Origin: RYN-133 sp963708645
GTDB taxonomy: Bacteria > Actinomycetota > Actinomycetes > Mycobacteriales > Jatrophihabitantaceae
Direction of reading: 5' to 3'
DNA length: 64,000 nt
Assembly (NCBI GenBank): GCA_963708645.1
Contig: CAVPTA010000007.1
Coordinates: forward strand, 186,001 to 250,000
The translations under genes were made by a program, and so were the position numbers. This document shows, piece after piece, positions 36,102-46,134 of the stretch (positions are counted from its first letter, which is position 1; each line of letters begins with the position of its first letter). The notes under the pieces are model-generated. The model had not been told where the DNA came from, did not search any database, and was given only the letters and a program-made list of their open reading frames with translations.

Positions 36102-39100
36102 TCAGCGTGTCAGGGCCTCGGTCGGGTCGAGTCGCTTCAGTGCGGCGTCCCGGTCGAGGCCCTTCCCGCGCGCGTACGCCGCGTCGAACCCGTCCTTACC
36201 GAGCACGGTGGTCAGGTCGCCGGTCAGCCGTCGTATCTCGACCGAACTGAGGTCGTCGGCACCTCGCAACACTGCCGCGGCACCGAGCACCTCGGCCGCC
36301 GCGACGGTCTGCTCGGCGGCCAGCAGGGCGGCCGACACCACGACGCCGACCATTGATTCGATCGGGGCGTCGCGTGTCGACACCGCCGCGGTGTACGCCC
36401 CGCTGAGCAAGGTGGCCATGCTTGTGCGGTCCGGCTCGTCGATGCGTAGCCGCGCCGCCATCGAGAGGGTGATCGCGCGGCCGTGGGACATAGCCGGGTG
36501 TGCCGCCGGAAGCACCGCGAGCCGCTCGAGCGCGGTGTCGCTCATCGAGCGGGCCAGGTCGACCTCGCCGAGCTGACGCTCGACGTCGGCGAGCAGGCTC
36601 AGCATGAACACCGACTCGAGCTGAGCGCCCGCTTCCTCGGCGAGATCGACGGCGCGGCGCATCAGTTCACGCGCCCGGACGCCGTCACCACGCCGAAGCG
36701 CGACGTCGGACAGGCGCACGAGCAGGAAGGTCTCGTCCTCGGTCGATGTCAGCAGCCGCATCAGCCCGAGCGCCTCGGTGAAGGCCGCCTCGGCCTCGTC
36801 CAGCCGGCCCTGCAGGACGAGCAACGTTGCGAGCGCGCTCAGCGAGTTGGCAAGCCCCCACCGCTCTCCGATCGCGCGGAAGCCCTCCAGTGCAATCGCG
36901 ATGTCGTACTCCATCGCCGCGAGATCGCCATTGTTCTCGGCCACGTTGGCGCGGAACATCCGGGCAGCGGCGCGCGTCCATTCGTGGTCACTCTCGAGGC
37001 CCTCGGCGAGCAGCCGGTCGGTGAGCTCGAGCAGTCCCGCGAAAAAGGCCACGGCAGGCCGAAGAATTCCGAGTAGCGGCCGGTCGTCGAGGTCGGCGTC
37101 GGCCAACCGCTCGGCGATCAGGACGAGCTGCTGCATGCCCAGCTCGACATCGTCCTGTCCGGCCTGCGCAGCAGCCGTCATCGTCGCGAGCGCAGCGGCG
37201 ACCCACCGCAACGGACTGTTCTCGGCACCGGGCACATCCAGCGCGTCCTGCATCCATGGGCCGAGGTCGTGGCTACCGATCATCATCGCGTACGCCCCGA
37301 GGTCGACCGCGATCTGCACCGCACCGTCCGCGTCCTGCATGTCGCAGCGGAATCGCAACGCGGCGAGGATGTTCCCGCGCTCGTTGTTGAGCCGGTCGAA
37401 CCACGGCAGCTGATCGGCGCTGATCAAGTGTGCCTGCGCGTCGCTCACGAGCTGCGCGAAATGATCGGCATGCCGGGCGCGAAGTGCTTCGAGCCCGCCG
37501 TGCTCTGCCAGCCGCTCGGCGCCGTACTCGCGAATCGTCTCCAGCATGCGGTAACGCTCGCCGTCGGCGACCAGCTGCAACAACGACTTGTCGAGCAGCG
37601 ACGCCAACAGATCGGGGATCGCATCGGCGTCCAGCCTGTCGTCGCTGCACACCGCGGTCGCGCTCGCGACGGTCACCCCGGCCGGGAACACGGCGATGCG
37701 CTCGGCGAGCAGCCGCTCGTCCGCGGTGAGCAGCTCCCAGCTCCACTCGACGACCGCACGCAGTGTGCGATGCCGCGGCAAGGCGGTACGGCTGCCGCCG
37801 GTGAGCAGCCGGAAGCGGTTGGAAAGCCGCTCGGCAATGTCGTTGATCGACATGGCGCGCAACCGCGCCGCGGCGAGCTCGATCGCGAGCGGCAGCCCGT
37901 CCAGCCGGCGCACGATCTCGACAACGGCGCCGATGGAGCGTTCGTCGATCACGACATCCGGACGGGCGGCCGCGGCACGGTCGGCGAACAGCCGTACGGC
38001 CGGAAATTCCAGCGCGAACTCAACCCCACTTCCGGCGGGTGGCTGGCCGAGCGGCGGTACGGCAAGCACGACCTCGCCGATGATGCCGAGTGGTTCGCGG
38101 CTGGTCGCGAGCACGCGGACGTCGGGGCACAGCCCGAGCAGGTGTTCGGCCAGGCGTGCACTCGCGTCGATCACGTGTTCGCAGTTGTCGAGCACGATCA
38201 CTGCCGTCTTGTCGGCGAGCATGTCGGCGAGCCTGGTGTCGGCGTCCTGCGCCGCGGGCGTGGCCCGGCGATCGAGCAGGTGTTTCTCGCGCAGGCCGAG
38301 CGCGCTCAGCACGGCCTGAGGAACGTCGGCGCCATCGGTCACGGCCGCGAGTTCGGCGAGCCATACGCCGTCGCGCACCATCAGCTTCGCCCCGGCCTCG
38401 CTCGCAAGCCGGGTCTTGCCCGCTCCGCCCGGGCCGACGATCGTGACGAGCCGATGCTCGGCGAGCGCTTTCGCAACCCGCGCCAGTTCCTCGTCGCGGC
38501 CCACGAAGCTCGTGAACTGCGCGCGCAGGTTGCTGCGGCGATGGGTGTGTGGCTCGGACTCGCCGCGCAGCACAGCCATGTGCGCGGCCTGCAACTCAGC
38601 GCCGGGATCGACACCGAGCTCGTCAGCCAGGCGATGGCGCAGGTCGTCGTATGCGTGCAGCGCATCGGCCTGGCGTCCCGCGGCCGCGAGCGCAGTGACC
38701 AGCGCGGCACCGACGCGCTCGTCGAGCGGGTGTTCGTCGTGCAGTGCGGCCAGATCGGTAAGCGCGCGCTCCGGTTCGCCGAGCGCGAGTTGGGCGGTGG
38801 CGCTGTCGATGCGGGCGGTCACGCGCAACTGGTCGAATCGCGCCGCACTGACGTCGTCGGCGAGCATCGGTCCGCGCCACAGCTGGAGCGCGTCATGCAG
38901 TCGCGACGCCGCGTCGGCGACGTCGCCCGTGCGCAGCGAGCGGCCACCGGAGGTGACGAGTTCCTCGAAGCGGAACGCGTCCACGTCGTCACGGCTGATC
39001 GCCAGTCGGTAACCCTCAGCCGACTGCGTGATCGGCGCCGTCTCGCCGAGCGTGCGGCGCAGTCTCGACACGAGTGCCTGCAGTGCGTTCGCGGCATCGG

Positions 39101-39271
39101 CCGGGCGGCTCGTCGACCCCATACGGCTTCGGCCAGGGCACCGACCGAAACAGCACGGCCGGCATCGAGCGCCAGCCGGCGTAGCAACGACCGCAGCCGT
39201 GCTCCAGCCACCTCGACCGCGGCACCACTCGCGTCGCGGACGGCGAGCGGGCCGAGGATCCCCACGTCCAC
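36102..39271 (-). CDS. AfsR/SARP-type regulator (wHTH-BTAD-NB-ARC-TPR), frameshifted near N-terminus
   Basis: A ~1050-residue transcription regulator. The N-terminal winged helix (GTG 39271, MDVGILGPLAVRDASG; LAEAVWG) is followed by a bacterial transcriptional activation domain (VDAFRFEELV through LHAYDDLRHRLADELGVDPGAEL), a P-loop NB-ARC domain (FVGRDEELARV, VGPGGAGKTRLA near residue 280, DNCEHVIDA) and TPR-like repeats. Two one-base indels at about 39105-39125 (GGTCGACGAGCCGCCCGGCC) break the expected WGDEPPADAANALQ between helix and BTAD. Without repair only a truncated or altered N-terminus is made. It is convergent with the DrrAB-type exporter, whose promoter carries a matching repeat array. 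Leaderless start: GACAGT 6 nt before GTG. Confidence 0.85.
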
Positions 39272-39303
39272 GCGTCCACTGTCCCACGGGGCAAGATCGC
39301 AGT

Positions 39304-39709
39304 ATGCGCAGTGAGACGCTCTCGATCCGCACCGGTGACCGGCCGAACGTCCATGACCTCAGCGCTGAGTGCGCAGCGTTCGTCCGCGATGCCGGGGACG
39401 GGTTGCTCAACGTGTTCGTCCCGCACGCAACTGCGGGGCTGGCGATCATCGAGACCGGCGCAGGCAGCGACGACGACCTGCTGAGCGCGCTCGAGACGGT
39501 CCTCCCGCGAGATGCCCGTTGGTCACATCGCCACGGGAGCCCCGGCCACGGGCGCGATCACGTGCTGCCTGCCTTCGTCGCGCCGTCGCTCGTGGTGCCG
39601 GTGCTGGACGGACGGATGACGCTGGGCACCTGGCAATCGATCTGCCTCGTCGACACCAACGTCGACAACGCGGTGCGCGAGGTCCGACTGAGCTTCGTCG
39701 CCTGGCTGA
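39304..39709 (+). CDS. yjbQ: YjbQ/UPF0047 family protein, 3' end shifted
   Basis: A ~134-residue protein of the YjbQ (UPF0047, secondary thiamine-phosphate synthase-like) family: LNVFVPHATAGLAIIETG, then HRHGSPGHGRDHVLPAFVAPSLVVPVLDGRMTLGTWQ and the family ending VREVRLSFVA. In the sequence as given the frame runs on past the expected stop. Removing one base in GCCTGGCTGA (39701-39709) yields SFVAG followed by TGA at 39707-39709. ATG 39304 has CAAGAT 6 nt upstream (39292-39297), a leaderless arrangement. Confidence 0.8.
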
Positions 39710-39710
39710 G

Positions 39711-40581
39711 TCAGCCGTCGGGTTGCAGCAGCGACCCGCGCCGGCGGCCGCACCTCGCCGGAATCGGCAAAAGCCTCGATCTCGCGCGCCACGGTGGCCG
39801 GCTCGCTGCGGTGCGGCGTGTGCCCGACTCCGTCCAGCAACCGGATCTGGCTCCACGGAAGCATCGACGTCACGTTCTTCGCCTGCCACGGCGGCAGCAC
39901 GCGATCCTCGCGTCCCCACATGACGAGGATCGGGATGCGCGAGTTGATGACGATCTGCGTCCGGTCGATGTCGGCGCTCAAGGCGAGGCTTTCGCGCACG
40001 CTGGCCTGGAACTGCTCACGGGCCTGCTCGGTGCGCAGCCGGTCGTAGGTCTCCATGAGTTCGGACACCCGCACCCGGCTGGTCTCGGAGTTCGACTCGA
40101 CCCGGGCGGCGATGCGTTCGATCGTGCGCGACGCACGAGGGCTGTAGAGCGCGCGGAGCAGCCGAGCGCCGGCCCGCGTGCCCATGAACGGGACGACCGG
40201 GTTGAGCTCGACGCCGAATCCGCCGGGGGCGATCAACGCGAGGCCCGCGCAGCGCGCCGGGAAGTGGTGCGCGGTCAGCAGCGAGACCGCACCGCCGAAC
40301 GAGTGCCCGACGAAGACCGCCGACGTGACGTCCATCCGGGCCAGCAGCGCCTCGAGGCCGATGGCGAGATCGTCGGCGTGCGGGACGCTGTGCACCGATG
40401 AGTTGAGTGCGTAGCCGGGCAGATCGACCGCGATGACCCGGAAGCGGTGGGCCAGGAGCGGGGCTACGCGGCTCCACGTCGTGGAGTCGGTACCGAGACC
40501 GTGCACGAGGATCAGAGGGTCGCCCGTGCCGGACTCCTCGACGCGCCATTCGGTGGCGGCACCGAGGCGCACGTCAGACAC
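39711..40581 (-). CDS. Alpha/beta hydrolase, 3' end shifted
   Basis: An alpha/beta-hydrolase-fold enzyme of ~290 residues. The oxyanion region is LVHGLGTDSTTW, the nucleophile elbow GHSFGG, the acid is in MWGREDRVLP and the catalytic His in VGHTPHRSEP. The frame as given reads on through the yjbQ gene. A single-base shift near 39745 brings it to the TGA at 39711-39713, which abuts the yjbQ stop in TGAGTCA. The GTG start at 40581 has GGGGGAG 4 nt upstream and a TAGGGT -10 above that. Substrate unknown. Confidence 0.82.
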
Positions 40582-40643
40582 CGCGCTCCCCCGTCACGCG
40601 CGCCACCCTAACCGTTGGAACCTGCTCTCGGATGTGCAGCAGG

Positions 40644-41063
40644 TTACGAGTCCTTGCGACCTCGGTGTTCGCGATCGGCAGCTCTCAGCACGTTCTTCAG
40701 TCCCTCGCGCTTGCTCAGCAGCGAATCGAGCTGGTCGTAGTCGAGCCGGACGGCGCGGACCCGGCCGTGGGTCGCAACAGTCGCGTGCCGCTGGCCGCCG
40801 TCGAGATAGGCCATCTCACCGATGATCGCCCCGGAACCGAGCGAAGCGACGATCGTGCGTCCGACGAGCACGTTGGCCTCACCGGACAGCAGGATGTATG
40901 CAGCATCGGCTGGGGTGCCCTCCTGGACGAAGGCCCATCCGTCCGGCAGCGTCACGACGCGGCCCGCCTCGGCCAGCGCGAGAAGATCGTCCTTGCTGCA
41001 CTCGCGCAGGTTGGGCAGGTCGGACAGTTCGTCGGCCAGTGCGCGCTGCTCGCGGTGGGGCAC
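40644..41063 (-). CDS. Cyclic nucleotide-binding (CRP-like) domain protein
   Basis: A 139-residue cNMP-binding domain alone: LRECSKDDLLALAEAGRVVTLPDGWAFVQEGTPADAAYILLSGEANV, then LGSGAIIGEMAYLDGGQRHATV, which is the phosphate-binding cassette. No DNA-binding domain follows, so it is a stand-alone ligand sensor. The GTG at 41063 is chosen because of GAGGAG 7 nt upstream; longer in-frame starts lack support. Confidence 0.85.
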   Translation of the reverse strand: MPHREQRALADELSDLPNLRECSKDDLLALAEAGRVVTLPDGWAFVQEGTPADAAYILLSGEANVLVGRTIVASLGSGAIIGEMAYLDGGQRHATVATHGRVRAVRLDYDQLDSLLSKREGLKNVLRAADREHRGRKDS

Positions 41064-41291
41064 CGTGGTCTCCTCAGGGGTCGGCGGGGTGGTCGGCTGG
41101 TCCGGACGGCGTGTGCCACAGCATAGGGGCCGTCCTGGCGAGGTGACCTGCTGAAAACAATGACCGGTTTCCGCACGTGCGATCCCGGTTATCCTCTTTG
41201 TGCGTGGCTGCGGCCTGAGGGGGCCGGTCCTGTCAGTGGCCACGTGTGCGCCGACGCGTTCCGGCTCGTTCGGTGCGGTGTGCGAGCGCAC

Positions 41292-41328
41292 GTAACGCCG
41301 GTGGCGAGCCAAGCGCCACCGGCGTTAC
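41292..41328. terminator. Perfect 15-bp inverted repeat (hairpin)
   Basis: GTAACGCCGGTGGCG and its exact complement CGCCACCGGCGTTAC are separated by AGCCAAG. The hairpin is strong and lacks a T-run. It could end a short transcript from the promoter-like element at 41190, or be a protein site. Confidence 0.45.
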
Positions 41329-41381
41329 CTCGTGTTCTCGAGGGGTTGATCAGGCGGTTCCGTCGCTCCCGCGCACCCGGC

Positions 41382-41387
41382 TAGGCT
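41382..41387 (+). promoter_or_regulatory. -10 box of Ddn-like gene (leaderless)
   Basis: TAGGCT followed by 7 nt and GTG 41395. Confidence 0.55.
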
Positions 41388-41394
41388 GTGCCGC

Positions 41395-41862
41395 GTGGGC
41401 CTGCTGACACCGCTCGCGGTCCGCATCGGCGCGATCCCCTGGATGCCGAAACTGCTTCCCCAGATCGTCTGGGTCGACACCCGTCTCCAGCGAGCGACCC
41501 GTGGCCGTTACACGCTGCTCGACGTCGCCGGCCTGCCGAATCTGATGCTCACCGTCGTGGGTCGCAAGAGCGGCGTGCCACGCAGCACACCGTTGCTCTG
41601 CGTCCCCTACGAGGACACCTACCTGATCGCCGGTTCCTACTTCGGTGGGCCGAAGGAACCGATCTGGGTCGCCAACCTCGAAGCGGCGATGGCCGGTGAG
41701 ATGCGCGTGGACGGGCGCACGATGGCGTTCACTGCGCGCGCGGTCGAGGGTGACGAGCGTGATCGGCTGTGGCTCCACATGCAGCAGACGTGGCCGAACT
41801 TCGCCAAATACGAGCAGCGCACCAACCGCACGATCAAGGTGTTCCAGCTGATCCCGCAGTGA
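41395..41862 (+). CDS. Deazaflavin (F420)-dependent nitroreductase family protein
   Basis: A 155-residue Ddn-like split beta-barrel protein. The family pattern is LMLTVVGRKSGVPRSTPLLC, then YLIAGSYFGGPKEPIWVANLEA and a C-terminal WPNFAKYEQRTNRTIKVFQL. Members bind F420 and reduce quinones or nitroaromatics. The GTG start fits a leaderless promoter. Confidence 0.88.
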   Translation: MGLLTPLAVRIGAIPWMPKLLPQIVWVDTRLQRATRGRYTLLDVAGLPNLMLTVVGRKSGVPRSTPLLCVPYEDTYLIAGSYFGGPKEPIWVANLEAAMAGEMRVDGRTMAFTARAVEGDERDRLWLHMQQTWPNFAKYEQRTNRTIKVFQLIPQ

Positions 41863-42001
41863 TGCGCAAGTGCACCCCATGAGAGTGCAGTAGCGCGCCG
41901 GGCGAGTCGGATCCCCATAGATGCCCCCGCACCGATCGACGACCCGCCCGGCGTCGCGCTACGAACAAATCCATACCCTCAAGACGATCACAACTAACAC
42001 G

Positions 42002-42046
42002 CAAGAAAACTTCAAGAAAACTGCAAGGAAGCTGCACCGCTAGCCT
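42002..42046 (+). promoter_or_regulatory. Triple 11-bp direct repeat and leaderless promoter of GH31 gene
   Basis: CAAGAAAACTT (42002-42012), CAAGAAAACTG (42013-42023) and CAAGGAAGCTG (42024-42034) are three tandem 11-mers, one per helical turn. They are followed by -10 TAGCCT (42041-42046), 6 nt and GTG 42053. The geometry suits an OmpR/PhoB or SARP winged-helix activator. Confidence 0.65.
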
Positions 42047-42052
42047 CGGCCT

Positions 42053-44403
42053 GTGCGCACCCTCACCGGCCTCGCCCCGCACGTCCGCCCGGAGAATGTC
42101 GTCGCGGGAGCCCAACTATCGGATCAGCGTTCTCGACGCCGGCCTGTTGCGCCTCGAGTACAGCGAATCCGGAGTTTTCGAAGATCGCGCGTCGCAGACG
42201 GCGATCAACCGCGCCTTCGCGCCGAGTGAGTTCACCCTGGTCGAAACGAGCACCGGGATCGAGATCCACACCGCCCGGTGCGTGCTCACTTATGACGGCA
42301 AGGCCTTTCAGCACCGAGGGCCTGTCGGTTCGTCCCGAAACATTCGGTGACCGGGTGGGGGCGGATCTGGCGCTTCGGCGAGCCACTGTCGAATCTCGGC
42401 GGCACCGCTCGCACGCTGGACGAGGTCGACGGCGAGTGTCCGCTCGAGCCGGGAGTGCTCTCCCTCGACGGCGTTGCTGTCGTCGATGATTCGCACTCCG
42501 TGCTGCTGAGTGAGGACGGCTGGATCGCCGAACGCGAGCCGGGACGCACCGATCTCTATGTGTTCGCCTACGGCCGTGATCATCGCGCGGCGCTGGCGGC
42601 GCTGTATCGACTCGACGGGGAGCACGCCGTTGCTGCCGCGGTTTGCGCTCGGCAATTGGTGGAGCCGCTATCACCCGTACAGCGCCGCCGAGTACCTCGA
42701 GCTGATGGATCGATTCGCGGCCGACAACGTTCCGCTGTCGGTGGCGGTGCTCGACATGGATTGGCACCTGGTCGACATCGATCCGAAGTACGGAACGGGG
42801 TGGACGGGCTACACGTGGAACCGCGACCTGTTCCCTGATCCCCCGGCGTTCCTCGAGGAGCTGCACGACCGCGGCCTCGCCACGTCTCTGAACGTGCATC
42901 CGGCAGAGGGCGTGCATGCGCACGAAGAACGCTACGCAGAGGTGGCGCGACGCATGCATGTCGATCCCGAATCGCAGCAGCCGGTCGCATTCGACCCGAC
43001 CGACCGCACGTTTCTGCAGACGTACTTCGAAGCGCTGCATCACCCGCTCGAGGACGAGGGTGTCGACTTCTGGTGGCTCGACTGGCAGCAGGGCGGGGTT
43101 ACGCGCATCGCCGGTCTCGATCCGCTCTGGCTGCTCAACCACTTCCACTACCTCGACTCCGGACGCGACGGCCGCCGGCCGCTGACCTTCTCGCGCTATG
43201 CGGGCGTCGGAAGCCACCGCTACCCGGTGGGGTTCTCGGGCGACACGGTGATCTCGTGGGCCTCGCTCGACTTCCAGCCCTACTTCACCGCGACCGCGTC
43301 GAATGTCGGCTACGGCTGGTGGAGCCACGACATCGGCGGCCACTTCTTCGGTGTCAAGGACGACGAGCTCGCGACGCGCTGGGTGCAGCTCGGCGTCTAC
43401 TCGCCGATCCTTCGGCTGCACTCGTCGCTGAGCCCGTTCAATACTAAGGAACCCTGGCGATTCGGTGTCGAGGCCGAGGCAGATCATGAATCGCGCGCTC
43501 CGCACCAGGCACCAACTACTGCCCTACCTCTACTCGATGAACCGAGTTGCGCACGAGCGGGGAGCACCGCTCGTCCAGCCGGTGTACTACGAGCACCCCC
43601 ATCGCAGCGAGGCCTACGTACATCGCAATGAGTTCCTGTTCGGCACGAACCTGCTCGTCGCTCCGGTCACGACACCGCGCGATCGTGCGACGGGCCTCGC
43701 GGCGACGACGGCCTGGTTGCCGCCCGGCGAGTGGATCGACGTGCAGAACGGCCTGACCTACCAAGGCGATCGCACGATCGTGTTGCACCGTGACCTCGAG
43801 TCCGTCGCGGTGCTGGCGCGAGCTGCATCGGTGTTGCCGATGACGGCGCCGGCCGAGCTCGGTTTCGGTGCCGACAACCCGCAGCGCCTCGATGTGCGCG
43901 TCTACGCCGGTGGCGATGCGACATTCACGATGTCCGAGGACGCCGACGACGAGCGGTGGGCCGAGACGCAGTTCGACTTCGCCGACGGCGAGTTCGTCAT
44001 ATCGCCGGTGCGTGGCGCTGTCGACGTCATCCCCACCGTTCGCTCGTACGACCTCGTCCTTTGCGGCTTCGCTCACGTCGACACCGTGACGCTCGACGGC
44101 CGGCAACTCGACGTACAGGACGGCCCGGTTCCTGGCAGCGTCGTGATCGCACTCGGCGAGGTCGACCCCGCTGTCGAGCTGCGCGCGACCGTCGGGGGCG
44201 ATCTGCGGCTGCGCACCAATGACGACGTCCGCACGCGCATCTTCGCCCTGCTCGATGACGCGCAGATCGAGTACTCGACCAAGACCACGGTGTGGTCGCT
44301 CATCGACAACTCGCTCGAGCGGGTCGTCGCCGAACTGACTGCACTCGAGCTGCCCGGCAACCTCTATGGCGCGCTGATCGAATTGCTCACCGCGAACCCG
44401 TGA
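42053..44403 (+). pseudogene. GH31 family alpha-glucosidase-like enzyme, multiply frameshifted
   Basis: Segments in different frames form one ~780-residue glycoside hydrolase family 31 enzyme. They are the N-terminal domain (NYRISVLDAGLLRLEYSESG), a beta-sandwich (GWGRIWRFGEPLSNLGGTARTLDEVDG) and the barrel (TPLLPRFALGNWWSRY, PLSVAVLDMDWHLVD, VDFWWLDWQQG with the likely catalytic Asp, GFSGDTVISWASLDFQPYF, WWSHDIGGHF). The C-terminal sheets begin at QIMNRALRTRHQLLPYLYS. Breaks are needed near 42107 (GGG run), 42306, 42345, 42612 and 43479 (GG run). Active-site regions are intact, which argues for indel errors or very recent decay. It would hydrolyse alpha-glucosides or xylosides. Confidence 0.85.
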
Positions 44404-44406
44404 CGC

Positions 44407-45708
44407 TCACCAGTTCTCGATCGACTGCCTGAAGATGTCGGCGATGTCGTCGTCGGTCGGCGTTCGCGGCGCGATGGAAAGCAGGCGTTGCTGCTTCATC
44501 GCGCCGGGTACAAGGGCGGCGATGTCAGCCTCGGTGTAGCCGACGGCGCCGATGCCGTTCGGGATGCCGATGTCGCGCATCAGAGCGATCAGCGCGCTCG
44601 GCAATCGTTCGGACGGATCGGTGTGCTCGTCGCCGTCCGGTGCCAGCAGCGCGGCGGCGGTCAGATGCCGCTCGGGCGCGCTCTCGAAGGTGAAGCGGAA
44701 CGCTTGCGGCGCGGTCAACGAGACCGACATGCCGTGCGGCACGATCGGCTCGTCGGTCGGGTATCCGTCCGGACGGAACTGCTTGACCATGCCCGCGATC
44801 GGATACGCGTTGGCATGCGGGATGTGCACGCCGGAGTTGCCGATGCCCATTCCGGCGAAGGTCGCGGCGAGCATCATGTCGCTGCGCGCTTCGACGTCGG
44901 TGCCACCGTCGTGCACCGCCTTGCGGAACGACCGGGCGGCCAGCCGCATCGCCTTCTCGCTCCACATGTCCGAGACCGGATTCGACCCGCAATACGTCAC
45001 CCGTTCGTCGGCCTGCTTGCGGGCATACGTCTCGTACCAGCGCGCGGTGTACGACTCGAGCGCGTGACACACGATGTCCATCCCGGAACACGCCGTCACC
45101 TCCGGCGGCAGCGACATCGTGAGCAGCGGGTCGATGATCGCCAGCGTCGGACGCAGCCGCCAGTGACTGATCCCGCTCTTCACGCGCATCGACAAGATGT
45201 CGAGCACGCAGACAGCGGTGCTTTCCGAACCCGTGCCTGCTGTGGTGGGAACGGCAATGAGTGGCTTGAGTTGCCCGCGGGGCGCAGTCGCACGTCCGAT
45301 CGGCGCGTTGATGTAGTCGATCAGCTCGCCGCCCTGCGTCGCGAGCAGGTTGACCGCTTTCGCGGTGTCGATCGACGACCCGCCGCCGACGGCGACGAAG
45401 CCGTCCCACGGCCCTTGTTCGCGCGCGTAACCGGCTGCCTTGTCGATGCTGTCGTCGGTCGGCTCGACATGCACGCCGTCGAAGATCTCCGATGCGATGT
45501 CGTACTTCGCGAGCTGGTCCTGGATGCGTTGCGGGATACCGATCGCGCTCACGCCGGGGTCGGTGATGATCAGCACCCGCTTGACGTCGTACTGGGCCAG
45601 CTCGAAGCCGATCTCGTCGAGTGCACCGGCACCGAACTTCAGCGGCGGCGCGCCCCAGGTGAAGATCGTCTCGTCTGTGCGGTTCGACTCGGTCACGCCC
45701 GCCACCAT
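44407..45708 (-). CDS. Iron-containing alcohol dehydrogenase (hydroxyacid-oxoacid transhydrogenase type)
   Basis: A 433-residue group III metal-dependent dehydrogenase. NAD-binding motif GGGSSIDTAKAVNLLA, then VPTTAGTGSE, and metal-binding SGMDIVCHALESYTA and HIPHANAY are complete. The insert (YCGSNPVSDMWSEKAM) and overall layout resemble ADHFE1/HOT-type proteins, which move hydride between 4-hydroxybutyrate and 2-oxoglutarate. The start is uncertain. ATG 45708 sits directly against a hairpin, and GTG 45696 (VTESNRTDETIFTWG) gives a more usual N-terminus. Confidence 0.88.
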   Translation of the reverse strand: MVAGVTESNRTDETIFTWGAPPLKFGAGALDEIGFELAQYDVKRVLIITDPGVSAIGIPQRIQDQLAKYDIASEIFDGVHVEPTDDSIDKAAGYAREQGPWDGFVAVGGGSSIDTAKAVNLLATQGGELIDYINAPIGRATAPRGQLKPLIAVPTTAGTGSESTAVCVLDILSMRVKSGISHWRLRPTLAIIDPLLTMSLPPEVTACSGMDIVCHALESYTARWYETYARKQADERVTYCGSNPVSDMWSEKAMRLAARSFRKAVHDGGTDVEARSDMMLAATFAGMGIGNSGVHIPHANAYPIAGMVKQFRPDGYPTDEPIVPHGMSVSLTAPQAFRFTFESAPERHLTAAALLAPDGDEHTDPSERLPSALIALMRDIGIPNGIGAVGYTEADIAALVPGAMKQQRLLSIAPRTPTDDDIADIFRQSIENW

Positions 45709-45710
45709 GC

Positions 45711-45740
45711 CACCCTGCCCCCCGGCCGAGGGGCAGGGTG
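45711..45740 (-). terminator. Hairpin terminator after GlsB-like gene
   Basis: CACCCTGCCCC (45711-45721) and GGGGCAGGGTG (45730-45740) form an 11-bp GC stem with an 8-nt loop, 12 bp beyond the stop of the GlsB-like gene. There is no T-run, as is usual in actinobacteria. Confidence 0.65.
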
Positions 45741-45751
45741 CATCGTCGATG

Positions 45752-46030
45752 TCAGTGGCGCACGGTGTGCCGGCTGCCCATCCGCGTGTACACGAGCAGC
45801 ACGATGACCGCGCCGATGATGGAGCCGATGATTCCCGAAGGCTGGATGAAGCCGCTCGAGGAGTCCTTGTGGAAGAGCAGGTAGCCGAGGAACCCGCCGA
45901 CGAACGAGCCGACGATCCCCAACACGATCGTCATGAGGATGCCGATGTCCTGCCTGCCGGGGATCAGCAGTCGGGCAATGGCTCCCGCGATGAGGCCGAC
46001 GACGATGAGGCCGATGATCAGTCCGAGCAT
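45752..46030 (-). CDS. GlsB/YeaQ/YmgE family membrane protein
   Basis: A 92-residue transglycosylase-associated (Tag) family protein with three hydrophobic helices: LGLIIGLIVVGLIAGAIARLL-type start, IGILMTIVLGIVGSFVGGFLGY, and IIGSIIGAVIVLLVYTR. Members are small stress-related membrane proteins. ATG 46030 has AAAGGG 7 nt upstream; a longer in-frame start at 46057 lies before this site. It is divergent from the response regulator. Confidence 0.85.
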   Translation of the reverse strand: MLGLIIGLIVVGLIAGAIARLLIPGRQDIGILMTIVLGIVGSFVGGFLGYLLFHKDSSSGFIQPSGIIGSIIGAVIVLLVYTRMGSRHTVRH

Positions 46031-46084
46031 GATTACGCCCTTTCGGTTGACTCGCACCGTTCGGTGCGCTTAGTCCTACGAAAG

Positions 46085-46128
46085 CACCCCTAGGGATGGA
46101 TCAATACACCCCTAGGTGTGTTTATGCT
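46085..46128 (+). promoter_or_regulatory. Double CACCCCTAGG operator and leaderless promoter of response regulator
   Basis: CACCCCTAGG occurs at 46085-46094 and 46107-46116, 22 bp apart (two helical turns). The second copy extends to the palindrome CACC-CCTA-GGTG. -10 TATGCT (46123-46128) follows, then 6 nt and GTG 46135. It lies in the 104-bp gap shared with the GlsB-like gene. Confidence 0.6.
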
Positions 46129-46134
46129 CAGACC

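Larger units (their letters stand above)
41064..41394. other. 331-bp intergenic region with strong predicted RNA structure
   Basis: This divergent gap contains no convincing gene. It holds TATCCT (41190-41195, possible plus-strand -10). After it come a nested stem (CGTGGC 41203-41208 with GCCACG 41239-41244, enclosing CGGCC/GGCCG) and a perfect 15-bp inverted repeat at 41292-41306 and 41314-41328 with a 7-nt loop. It could be a structured small RNA, a long leader or a terminator-like element. No known riboswitch consensus is recognised. Confidence 0.4.
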
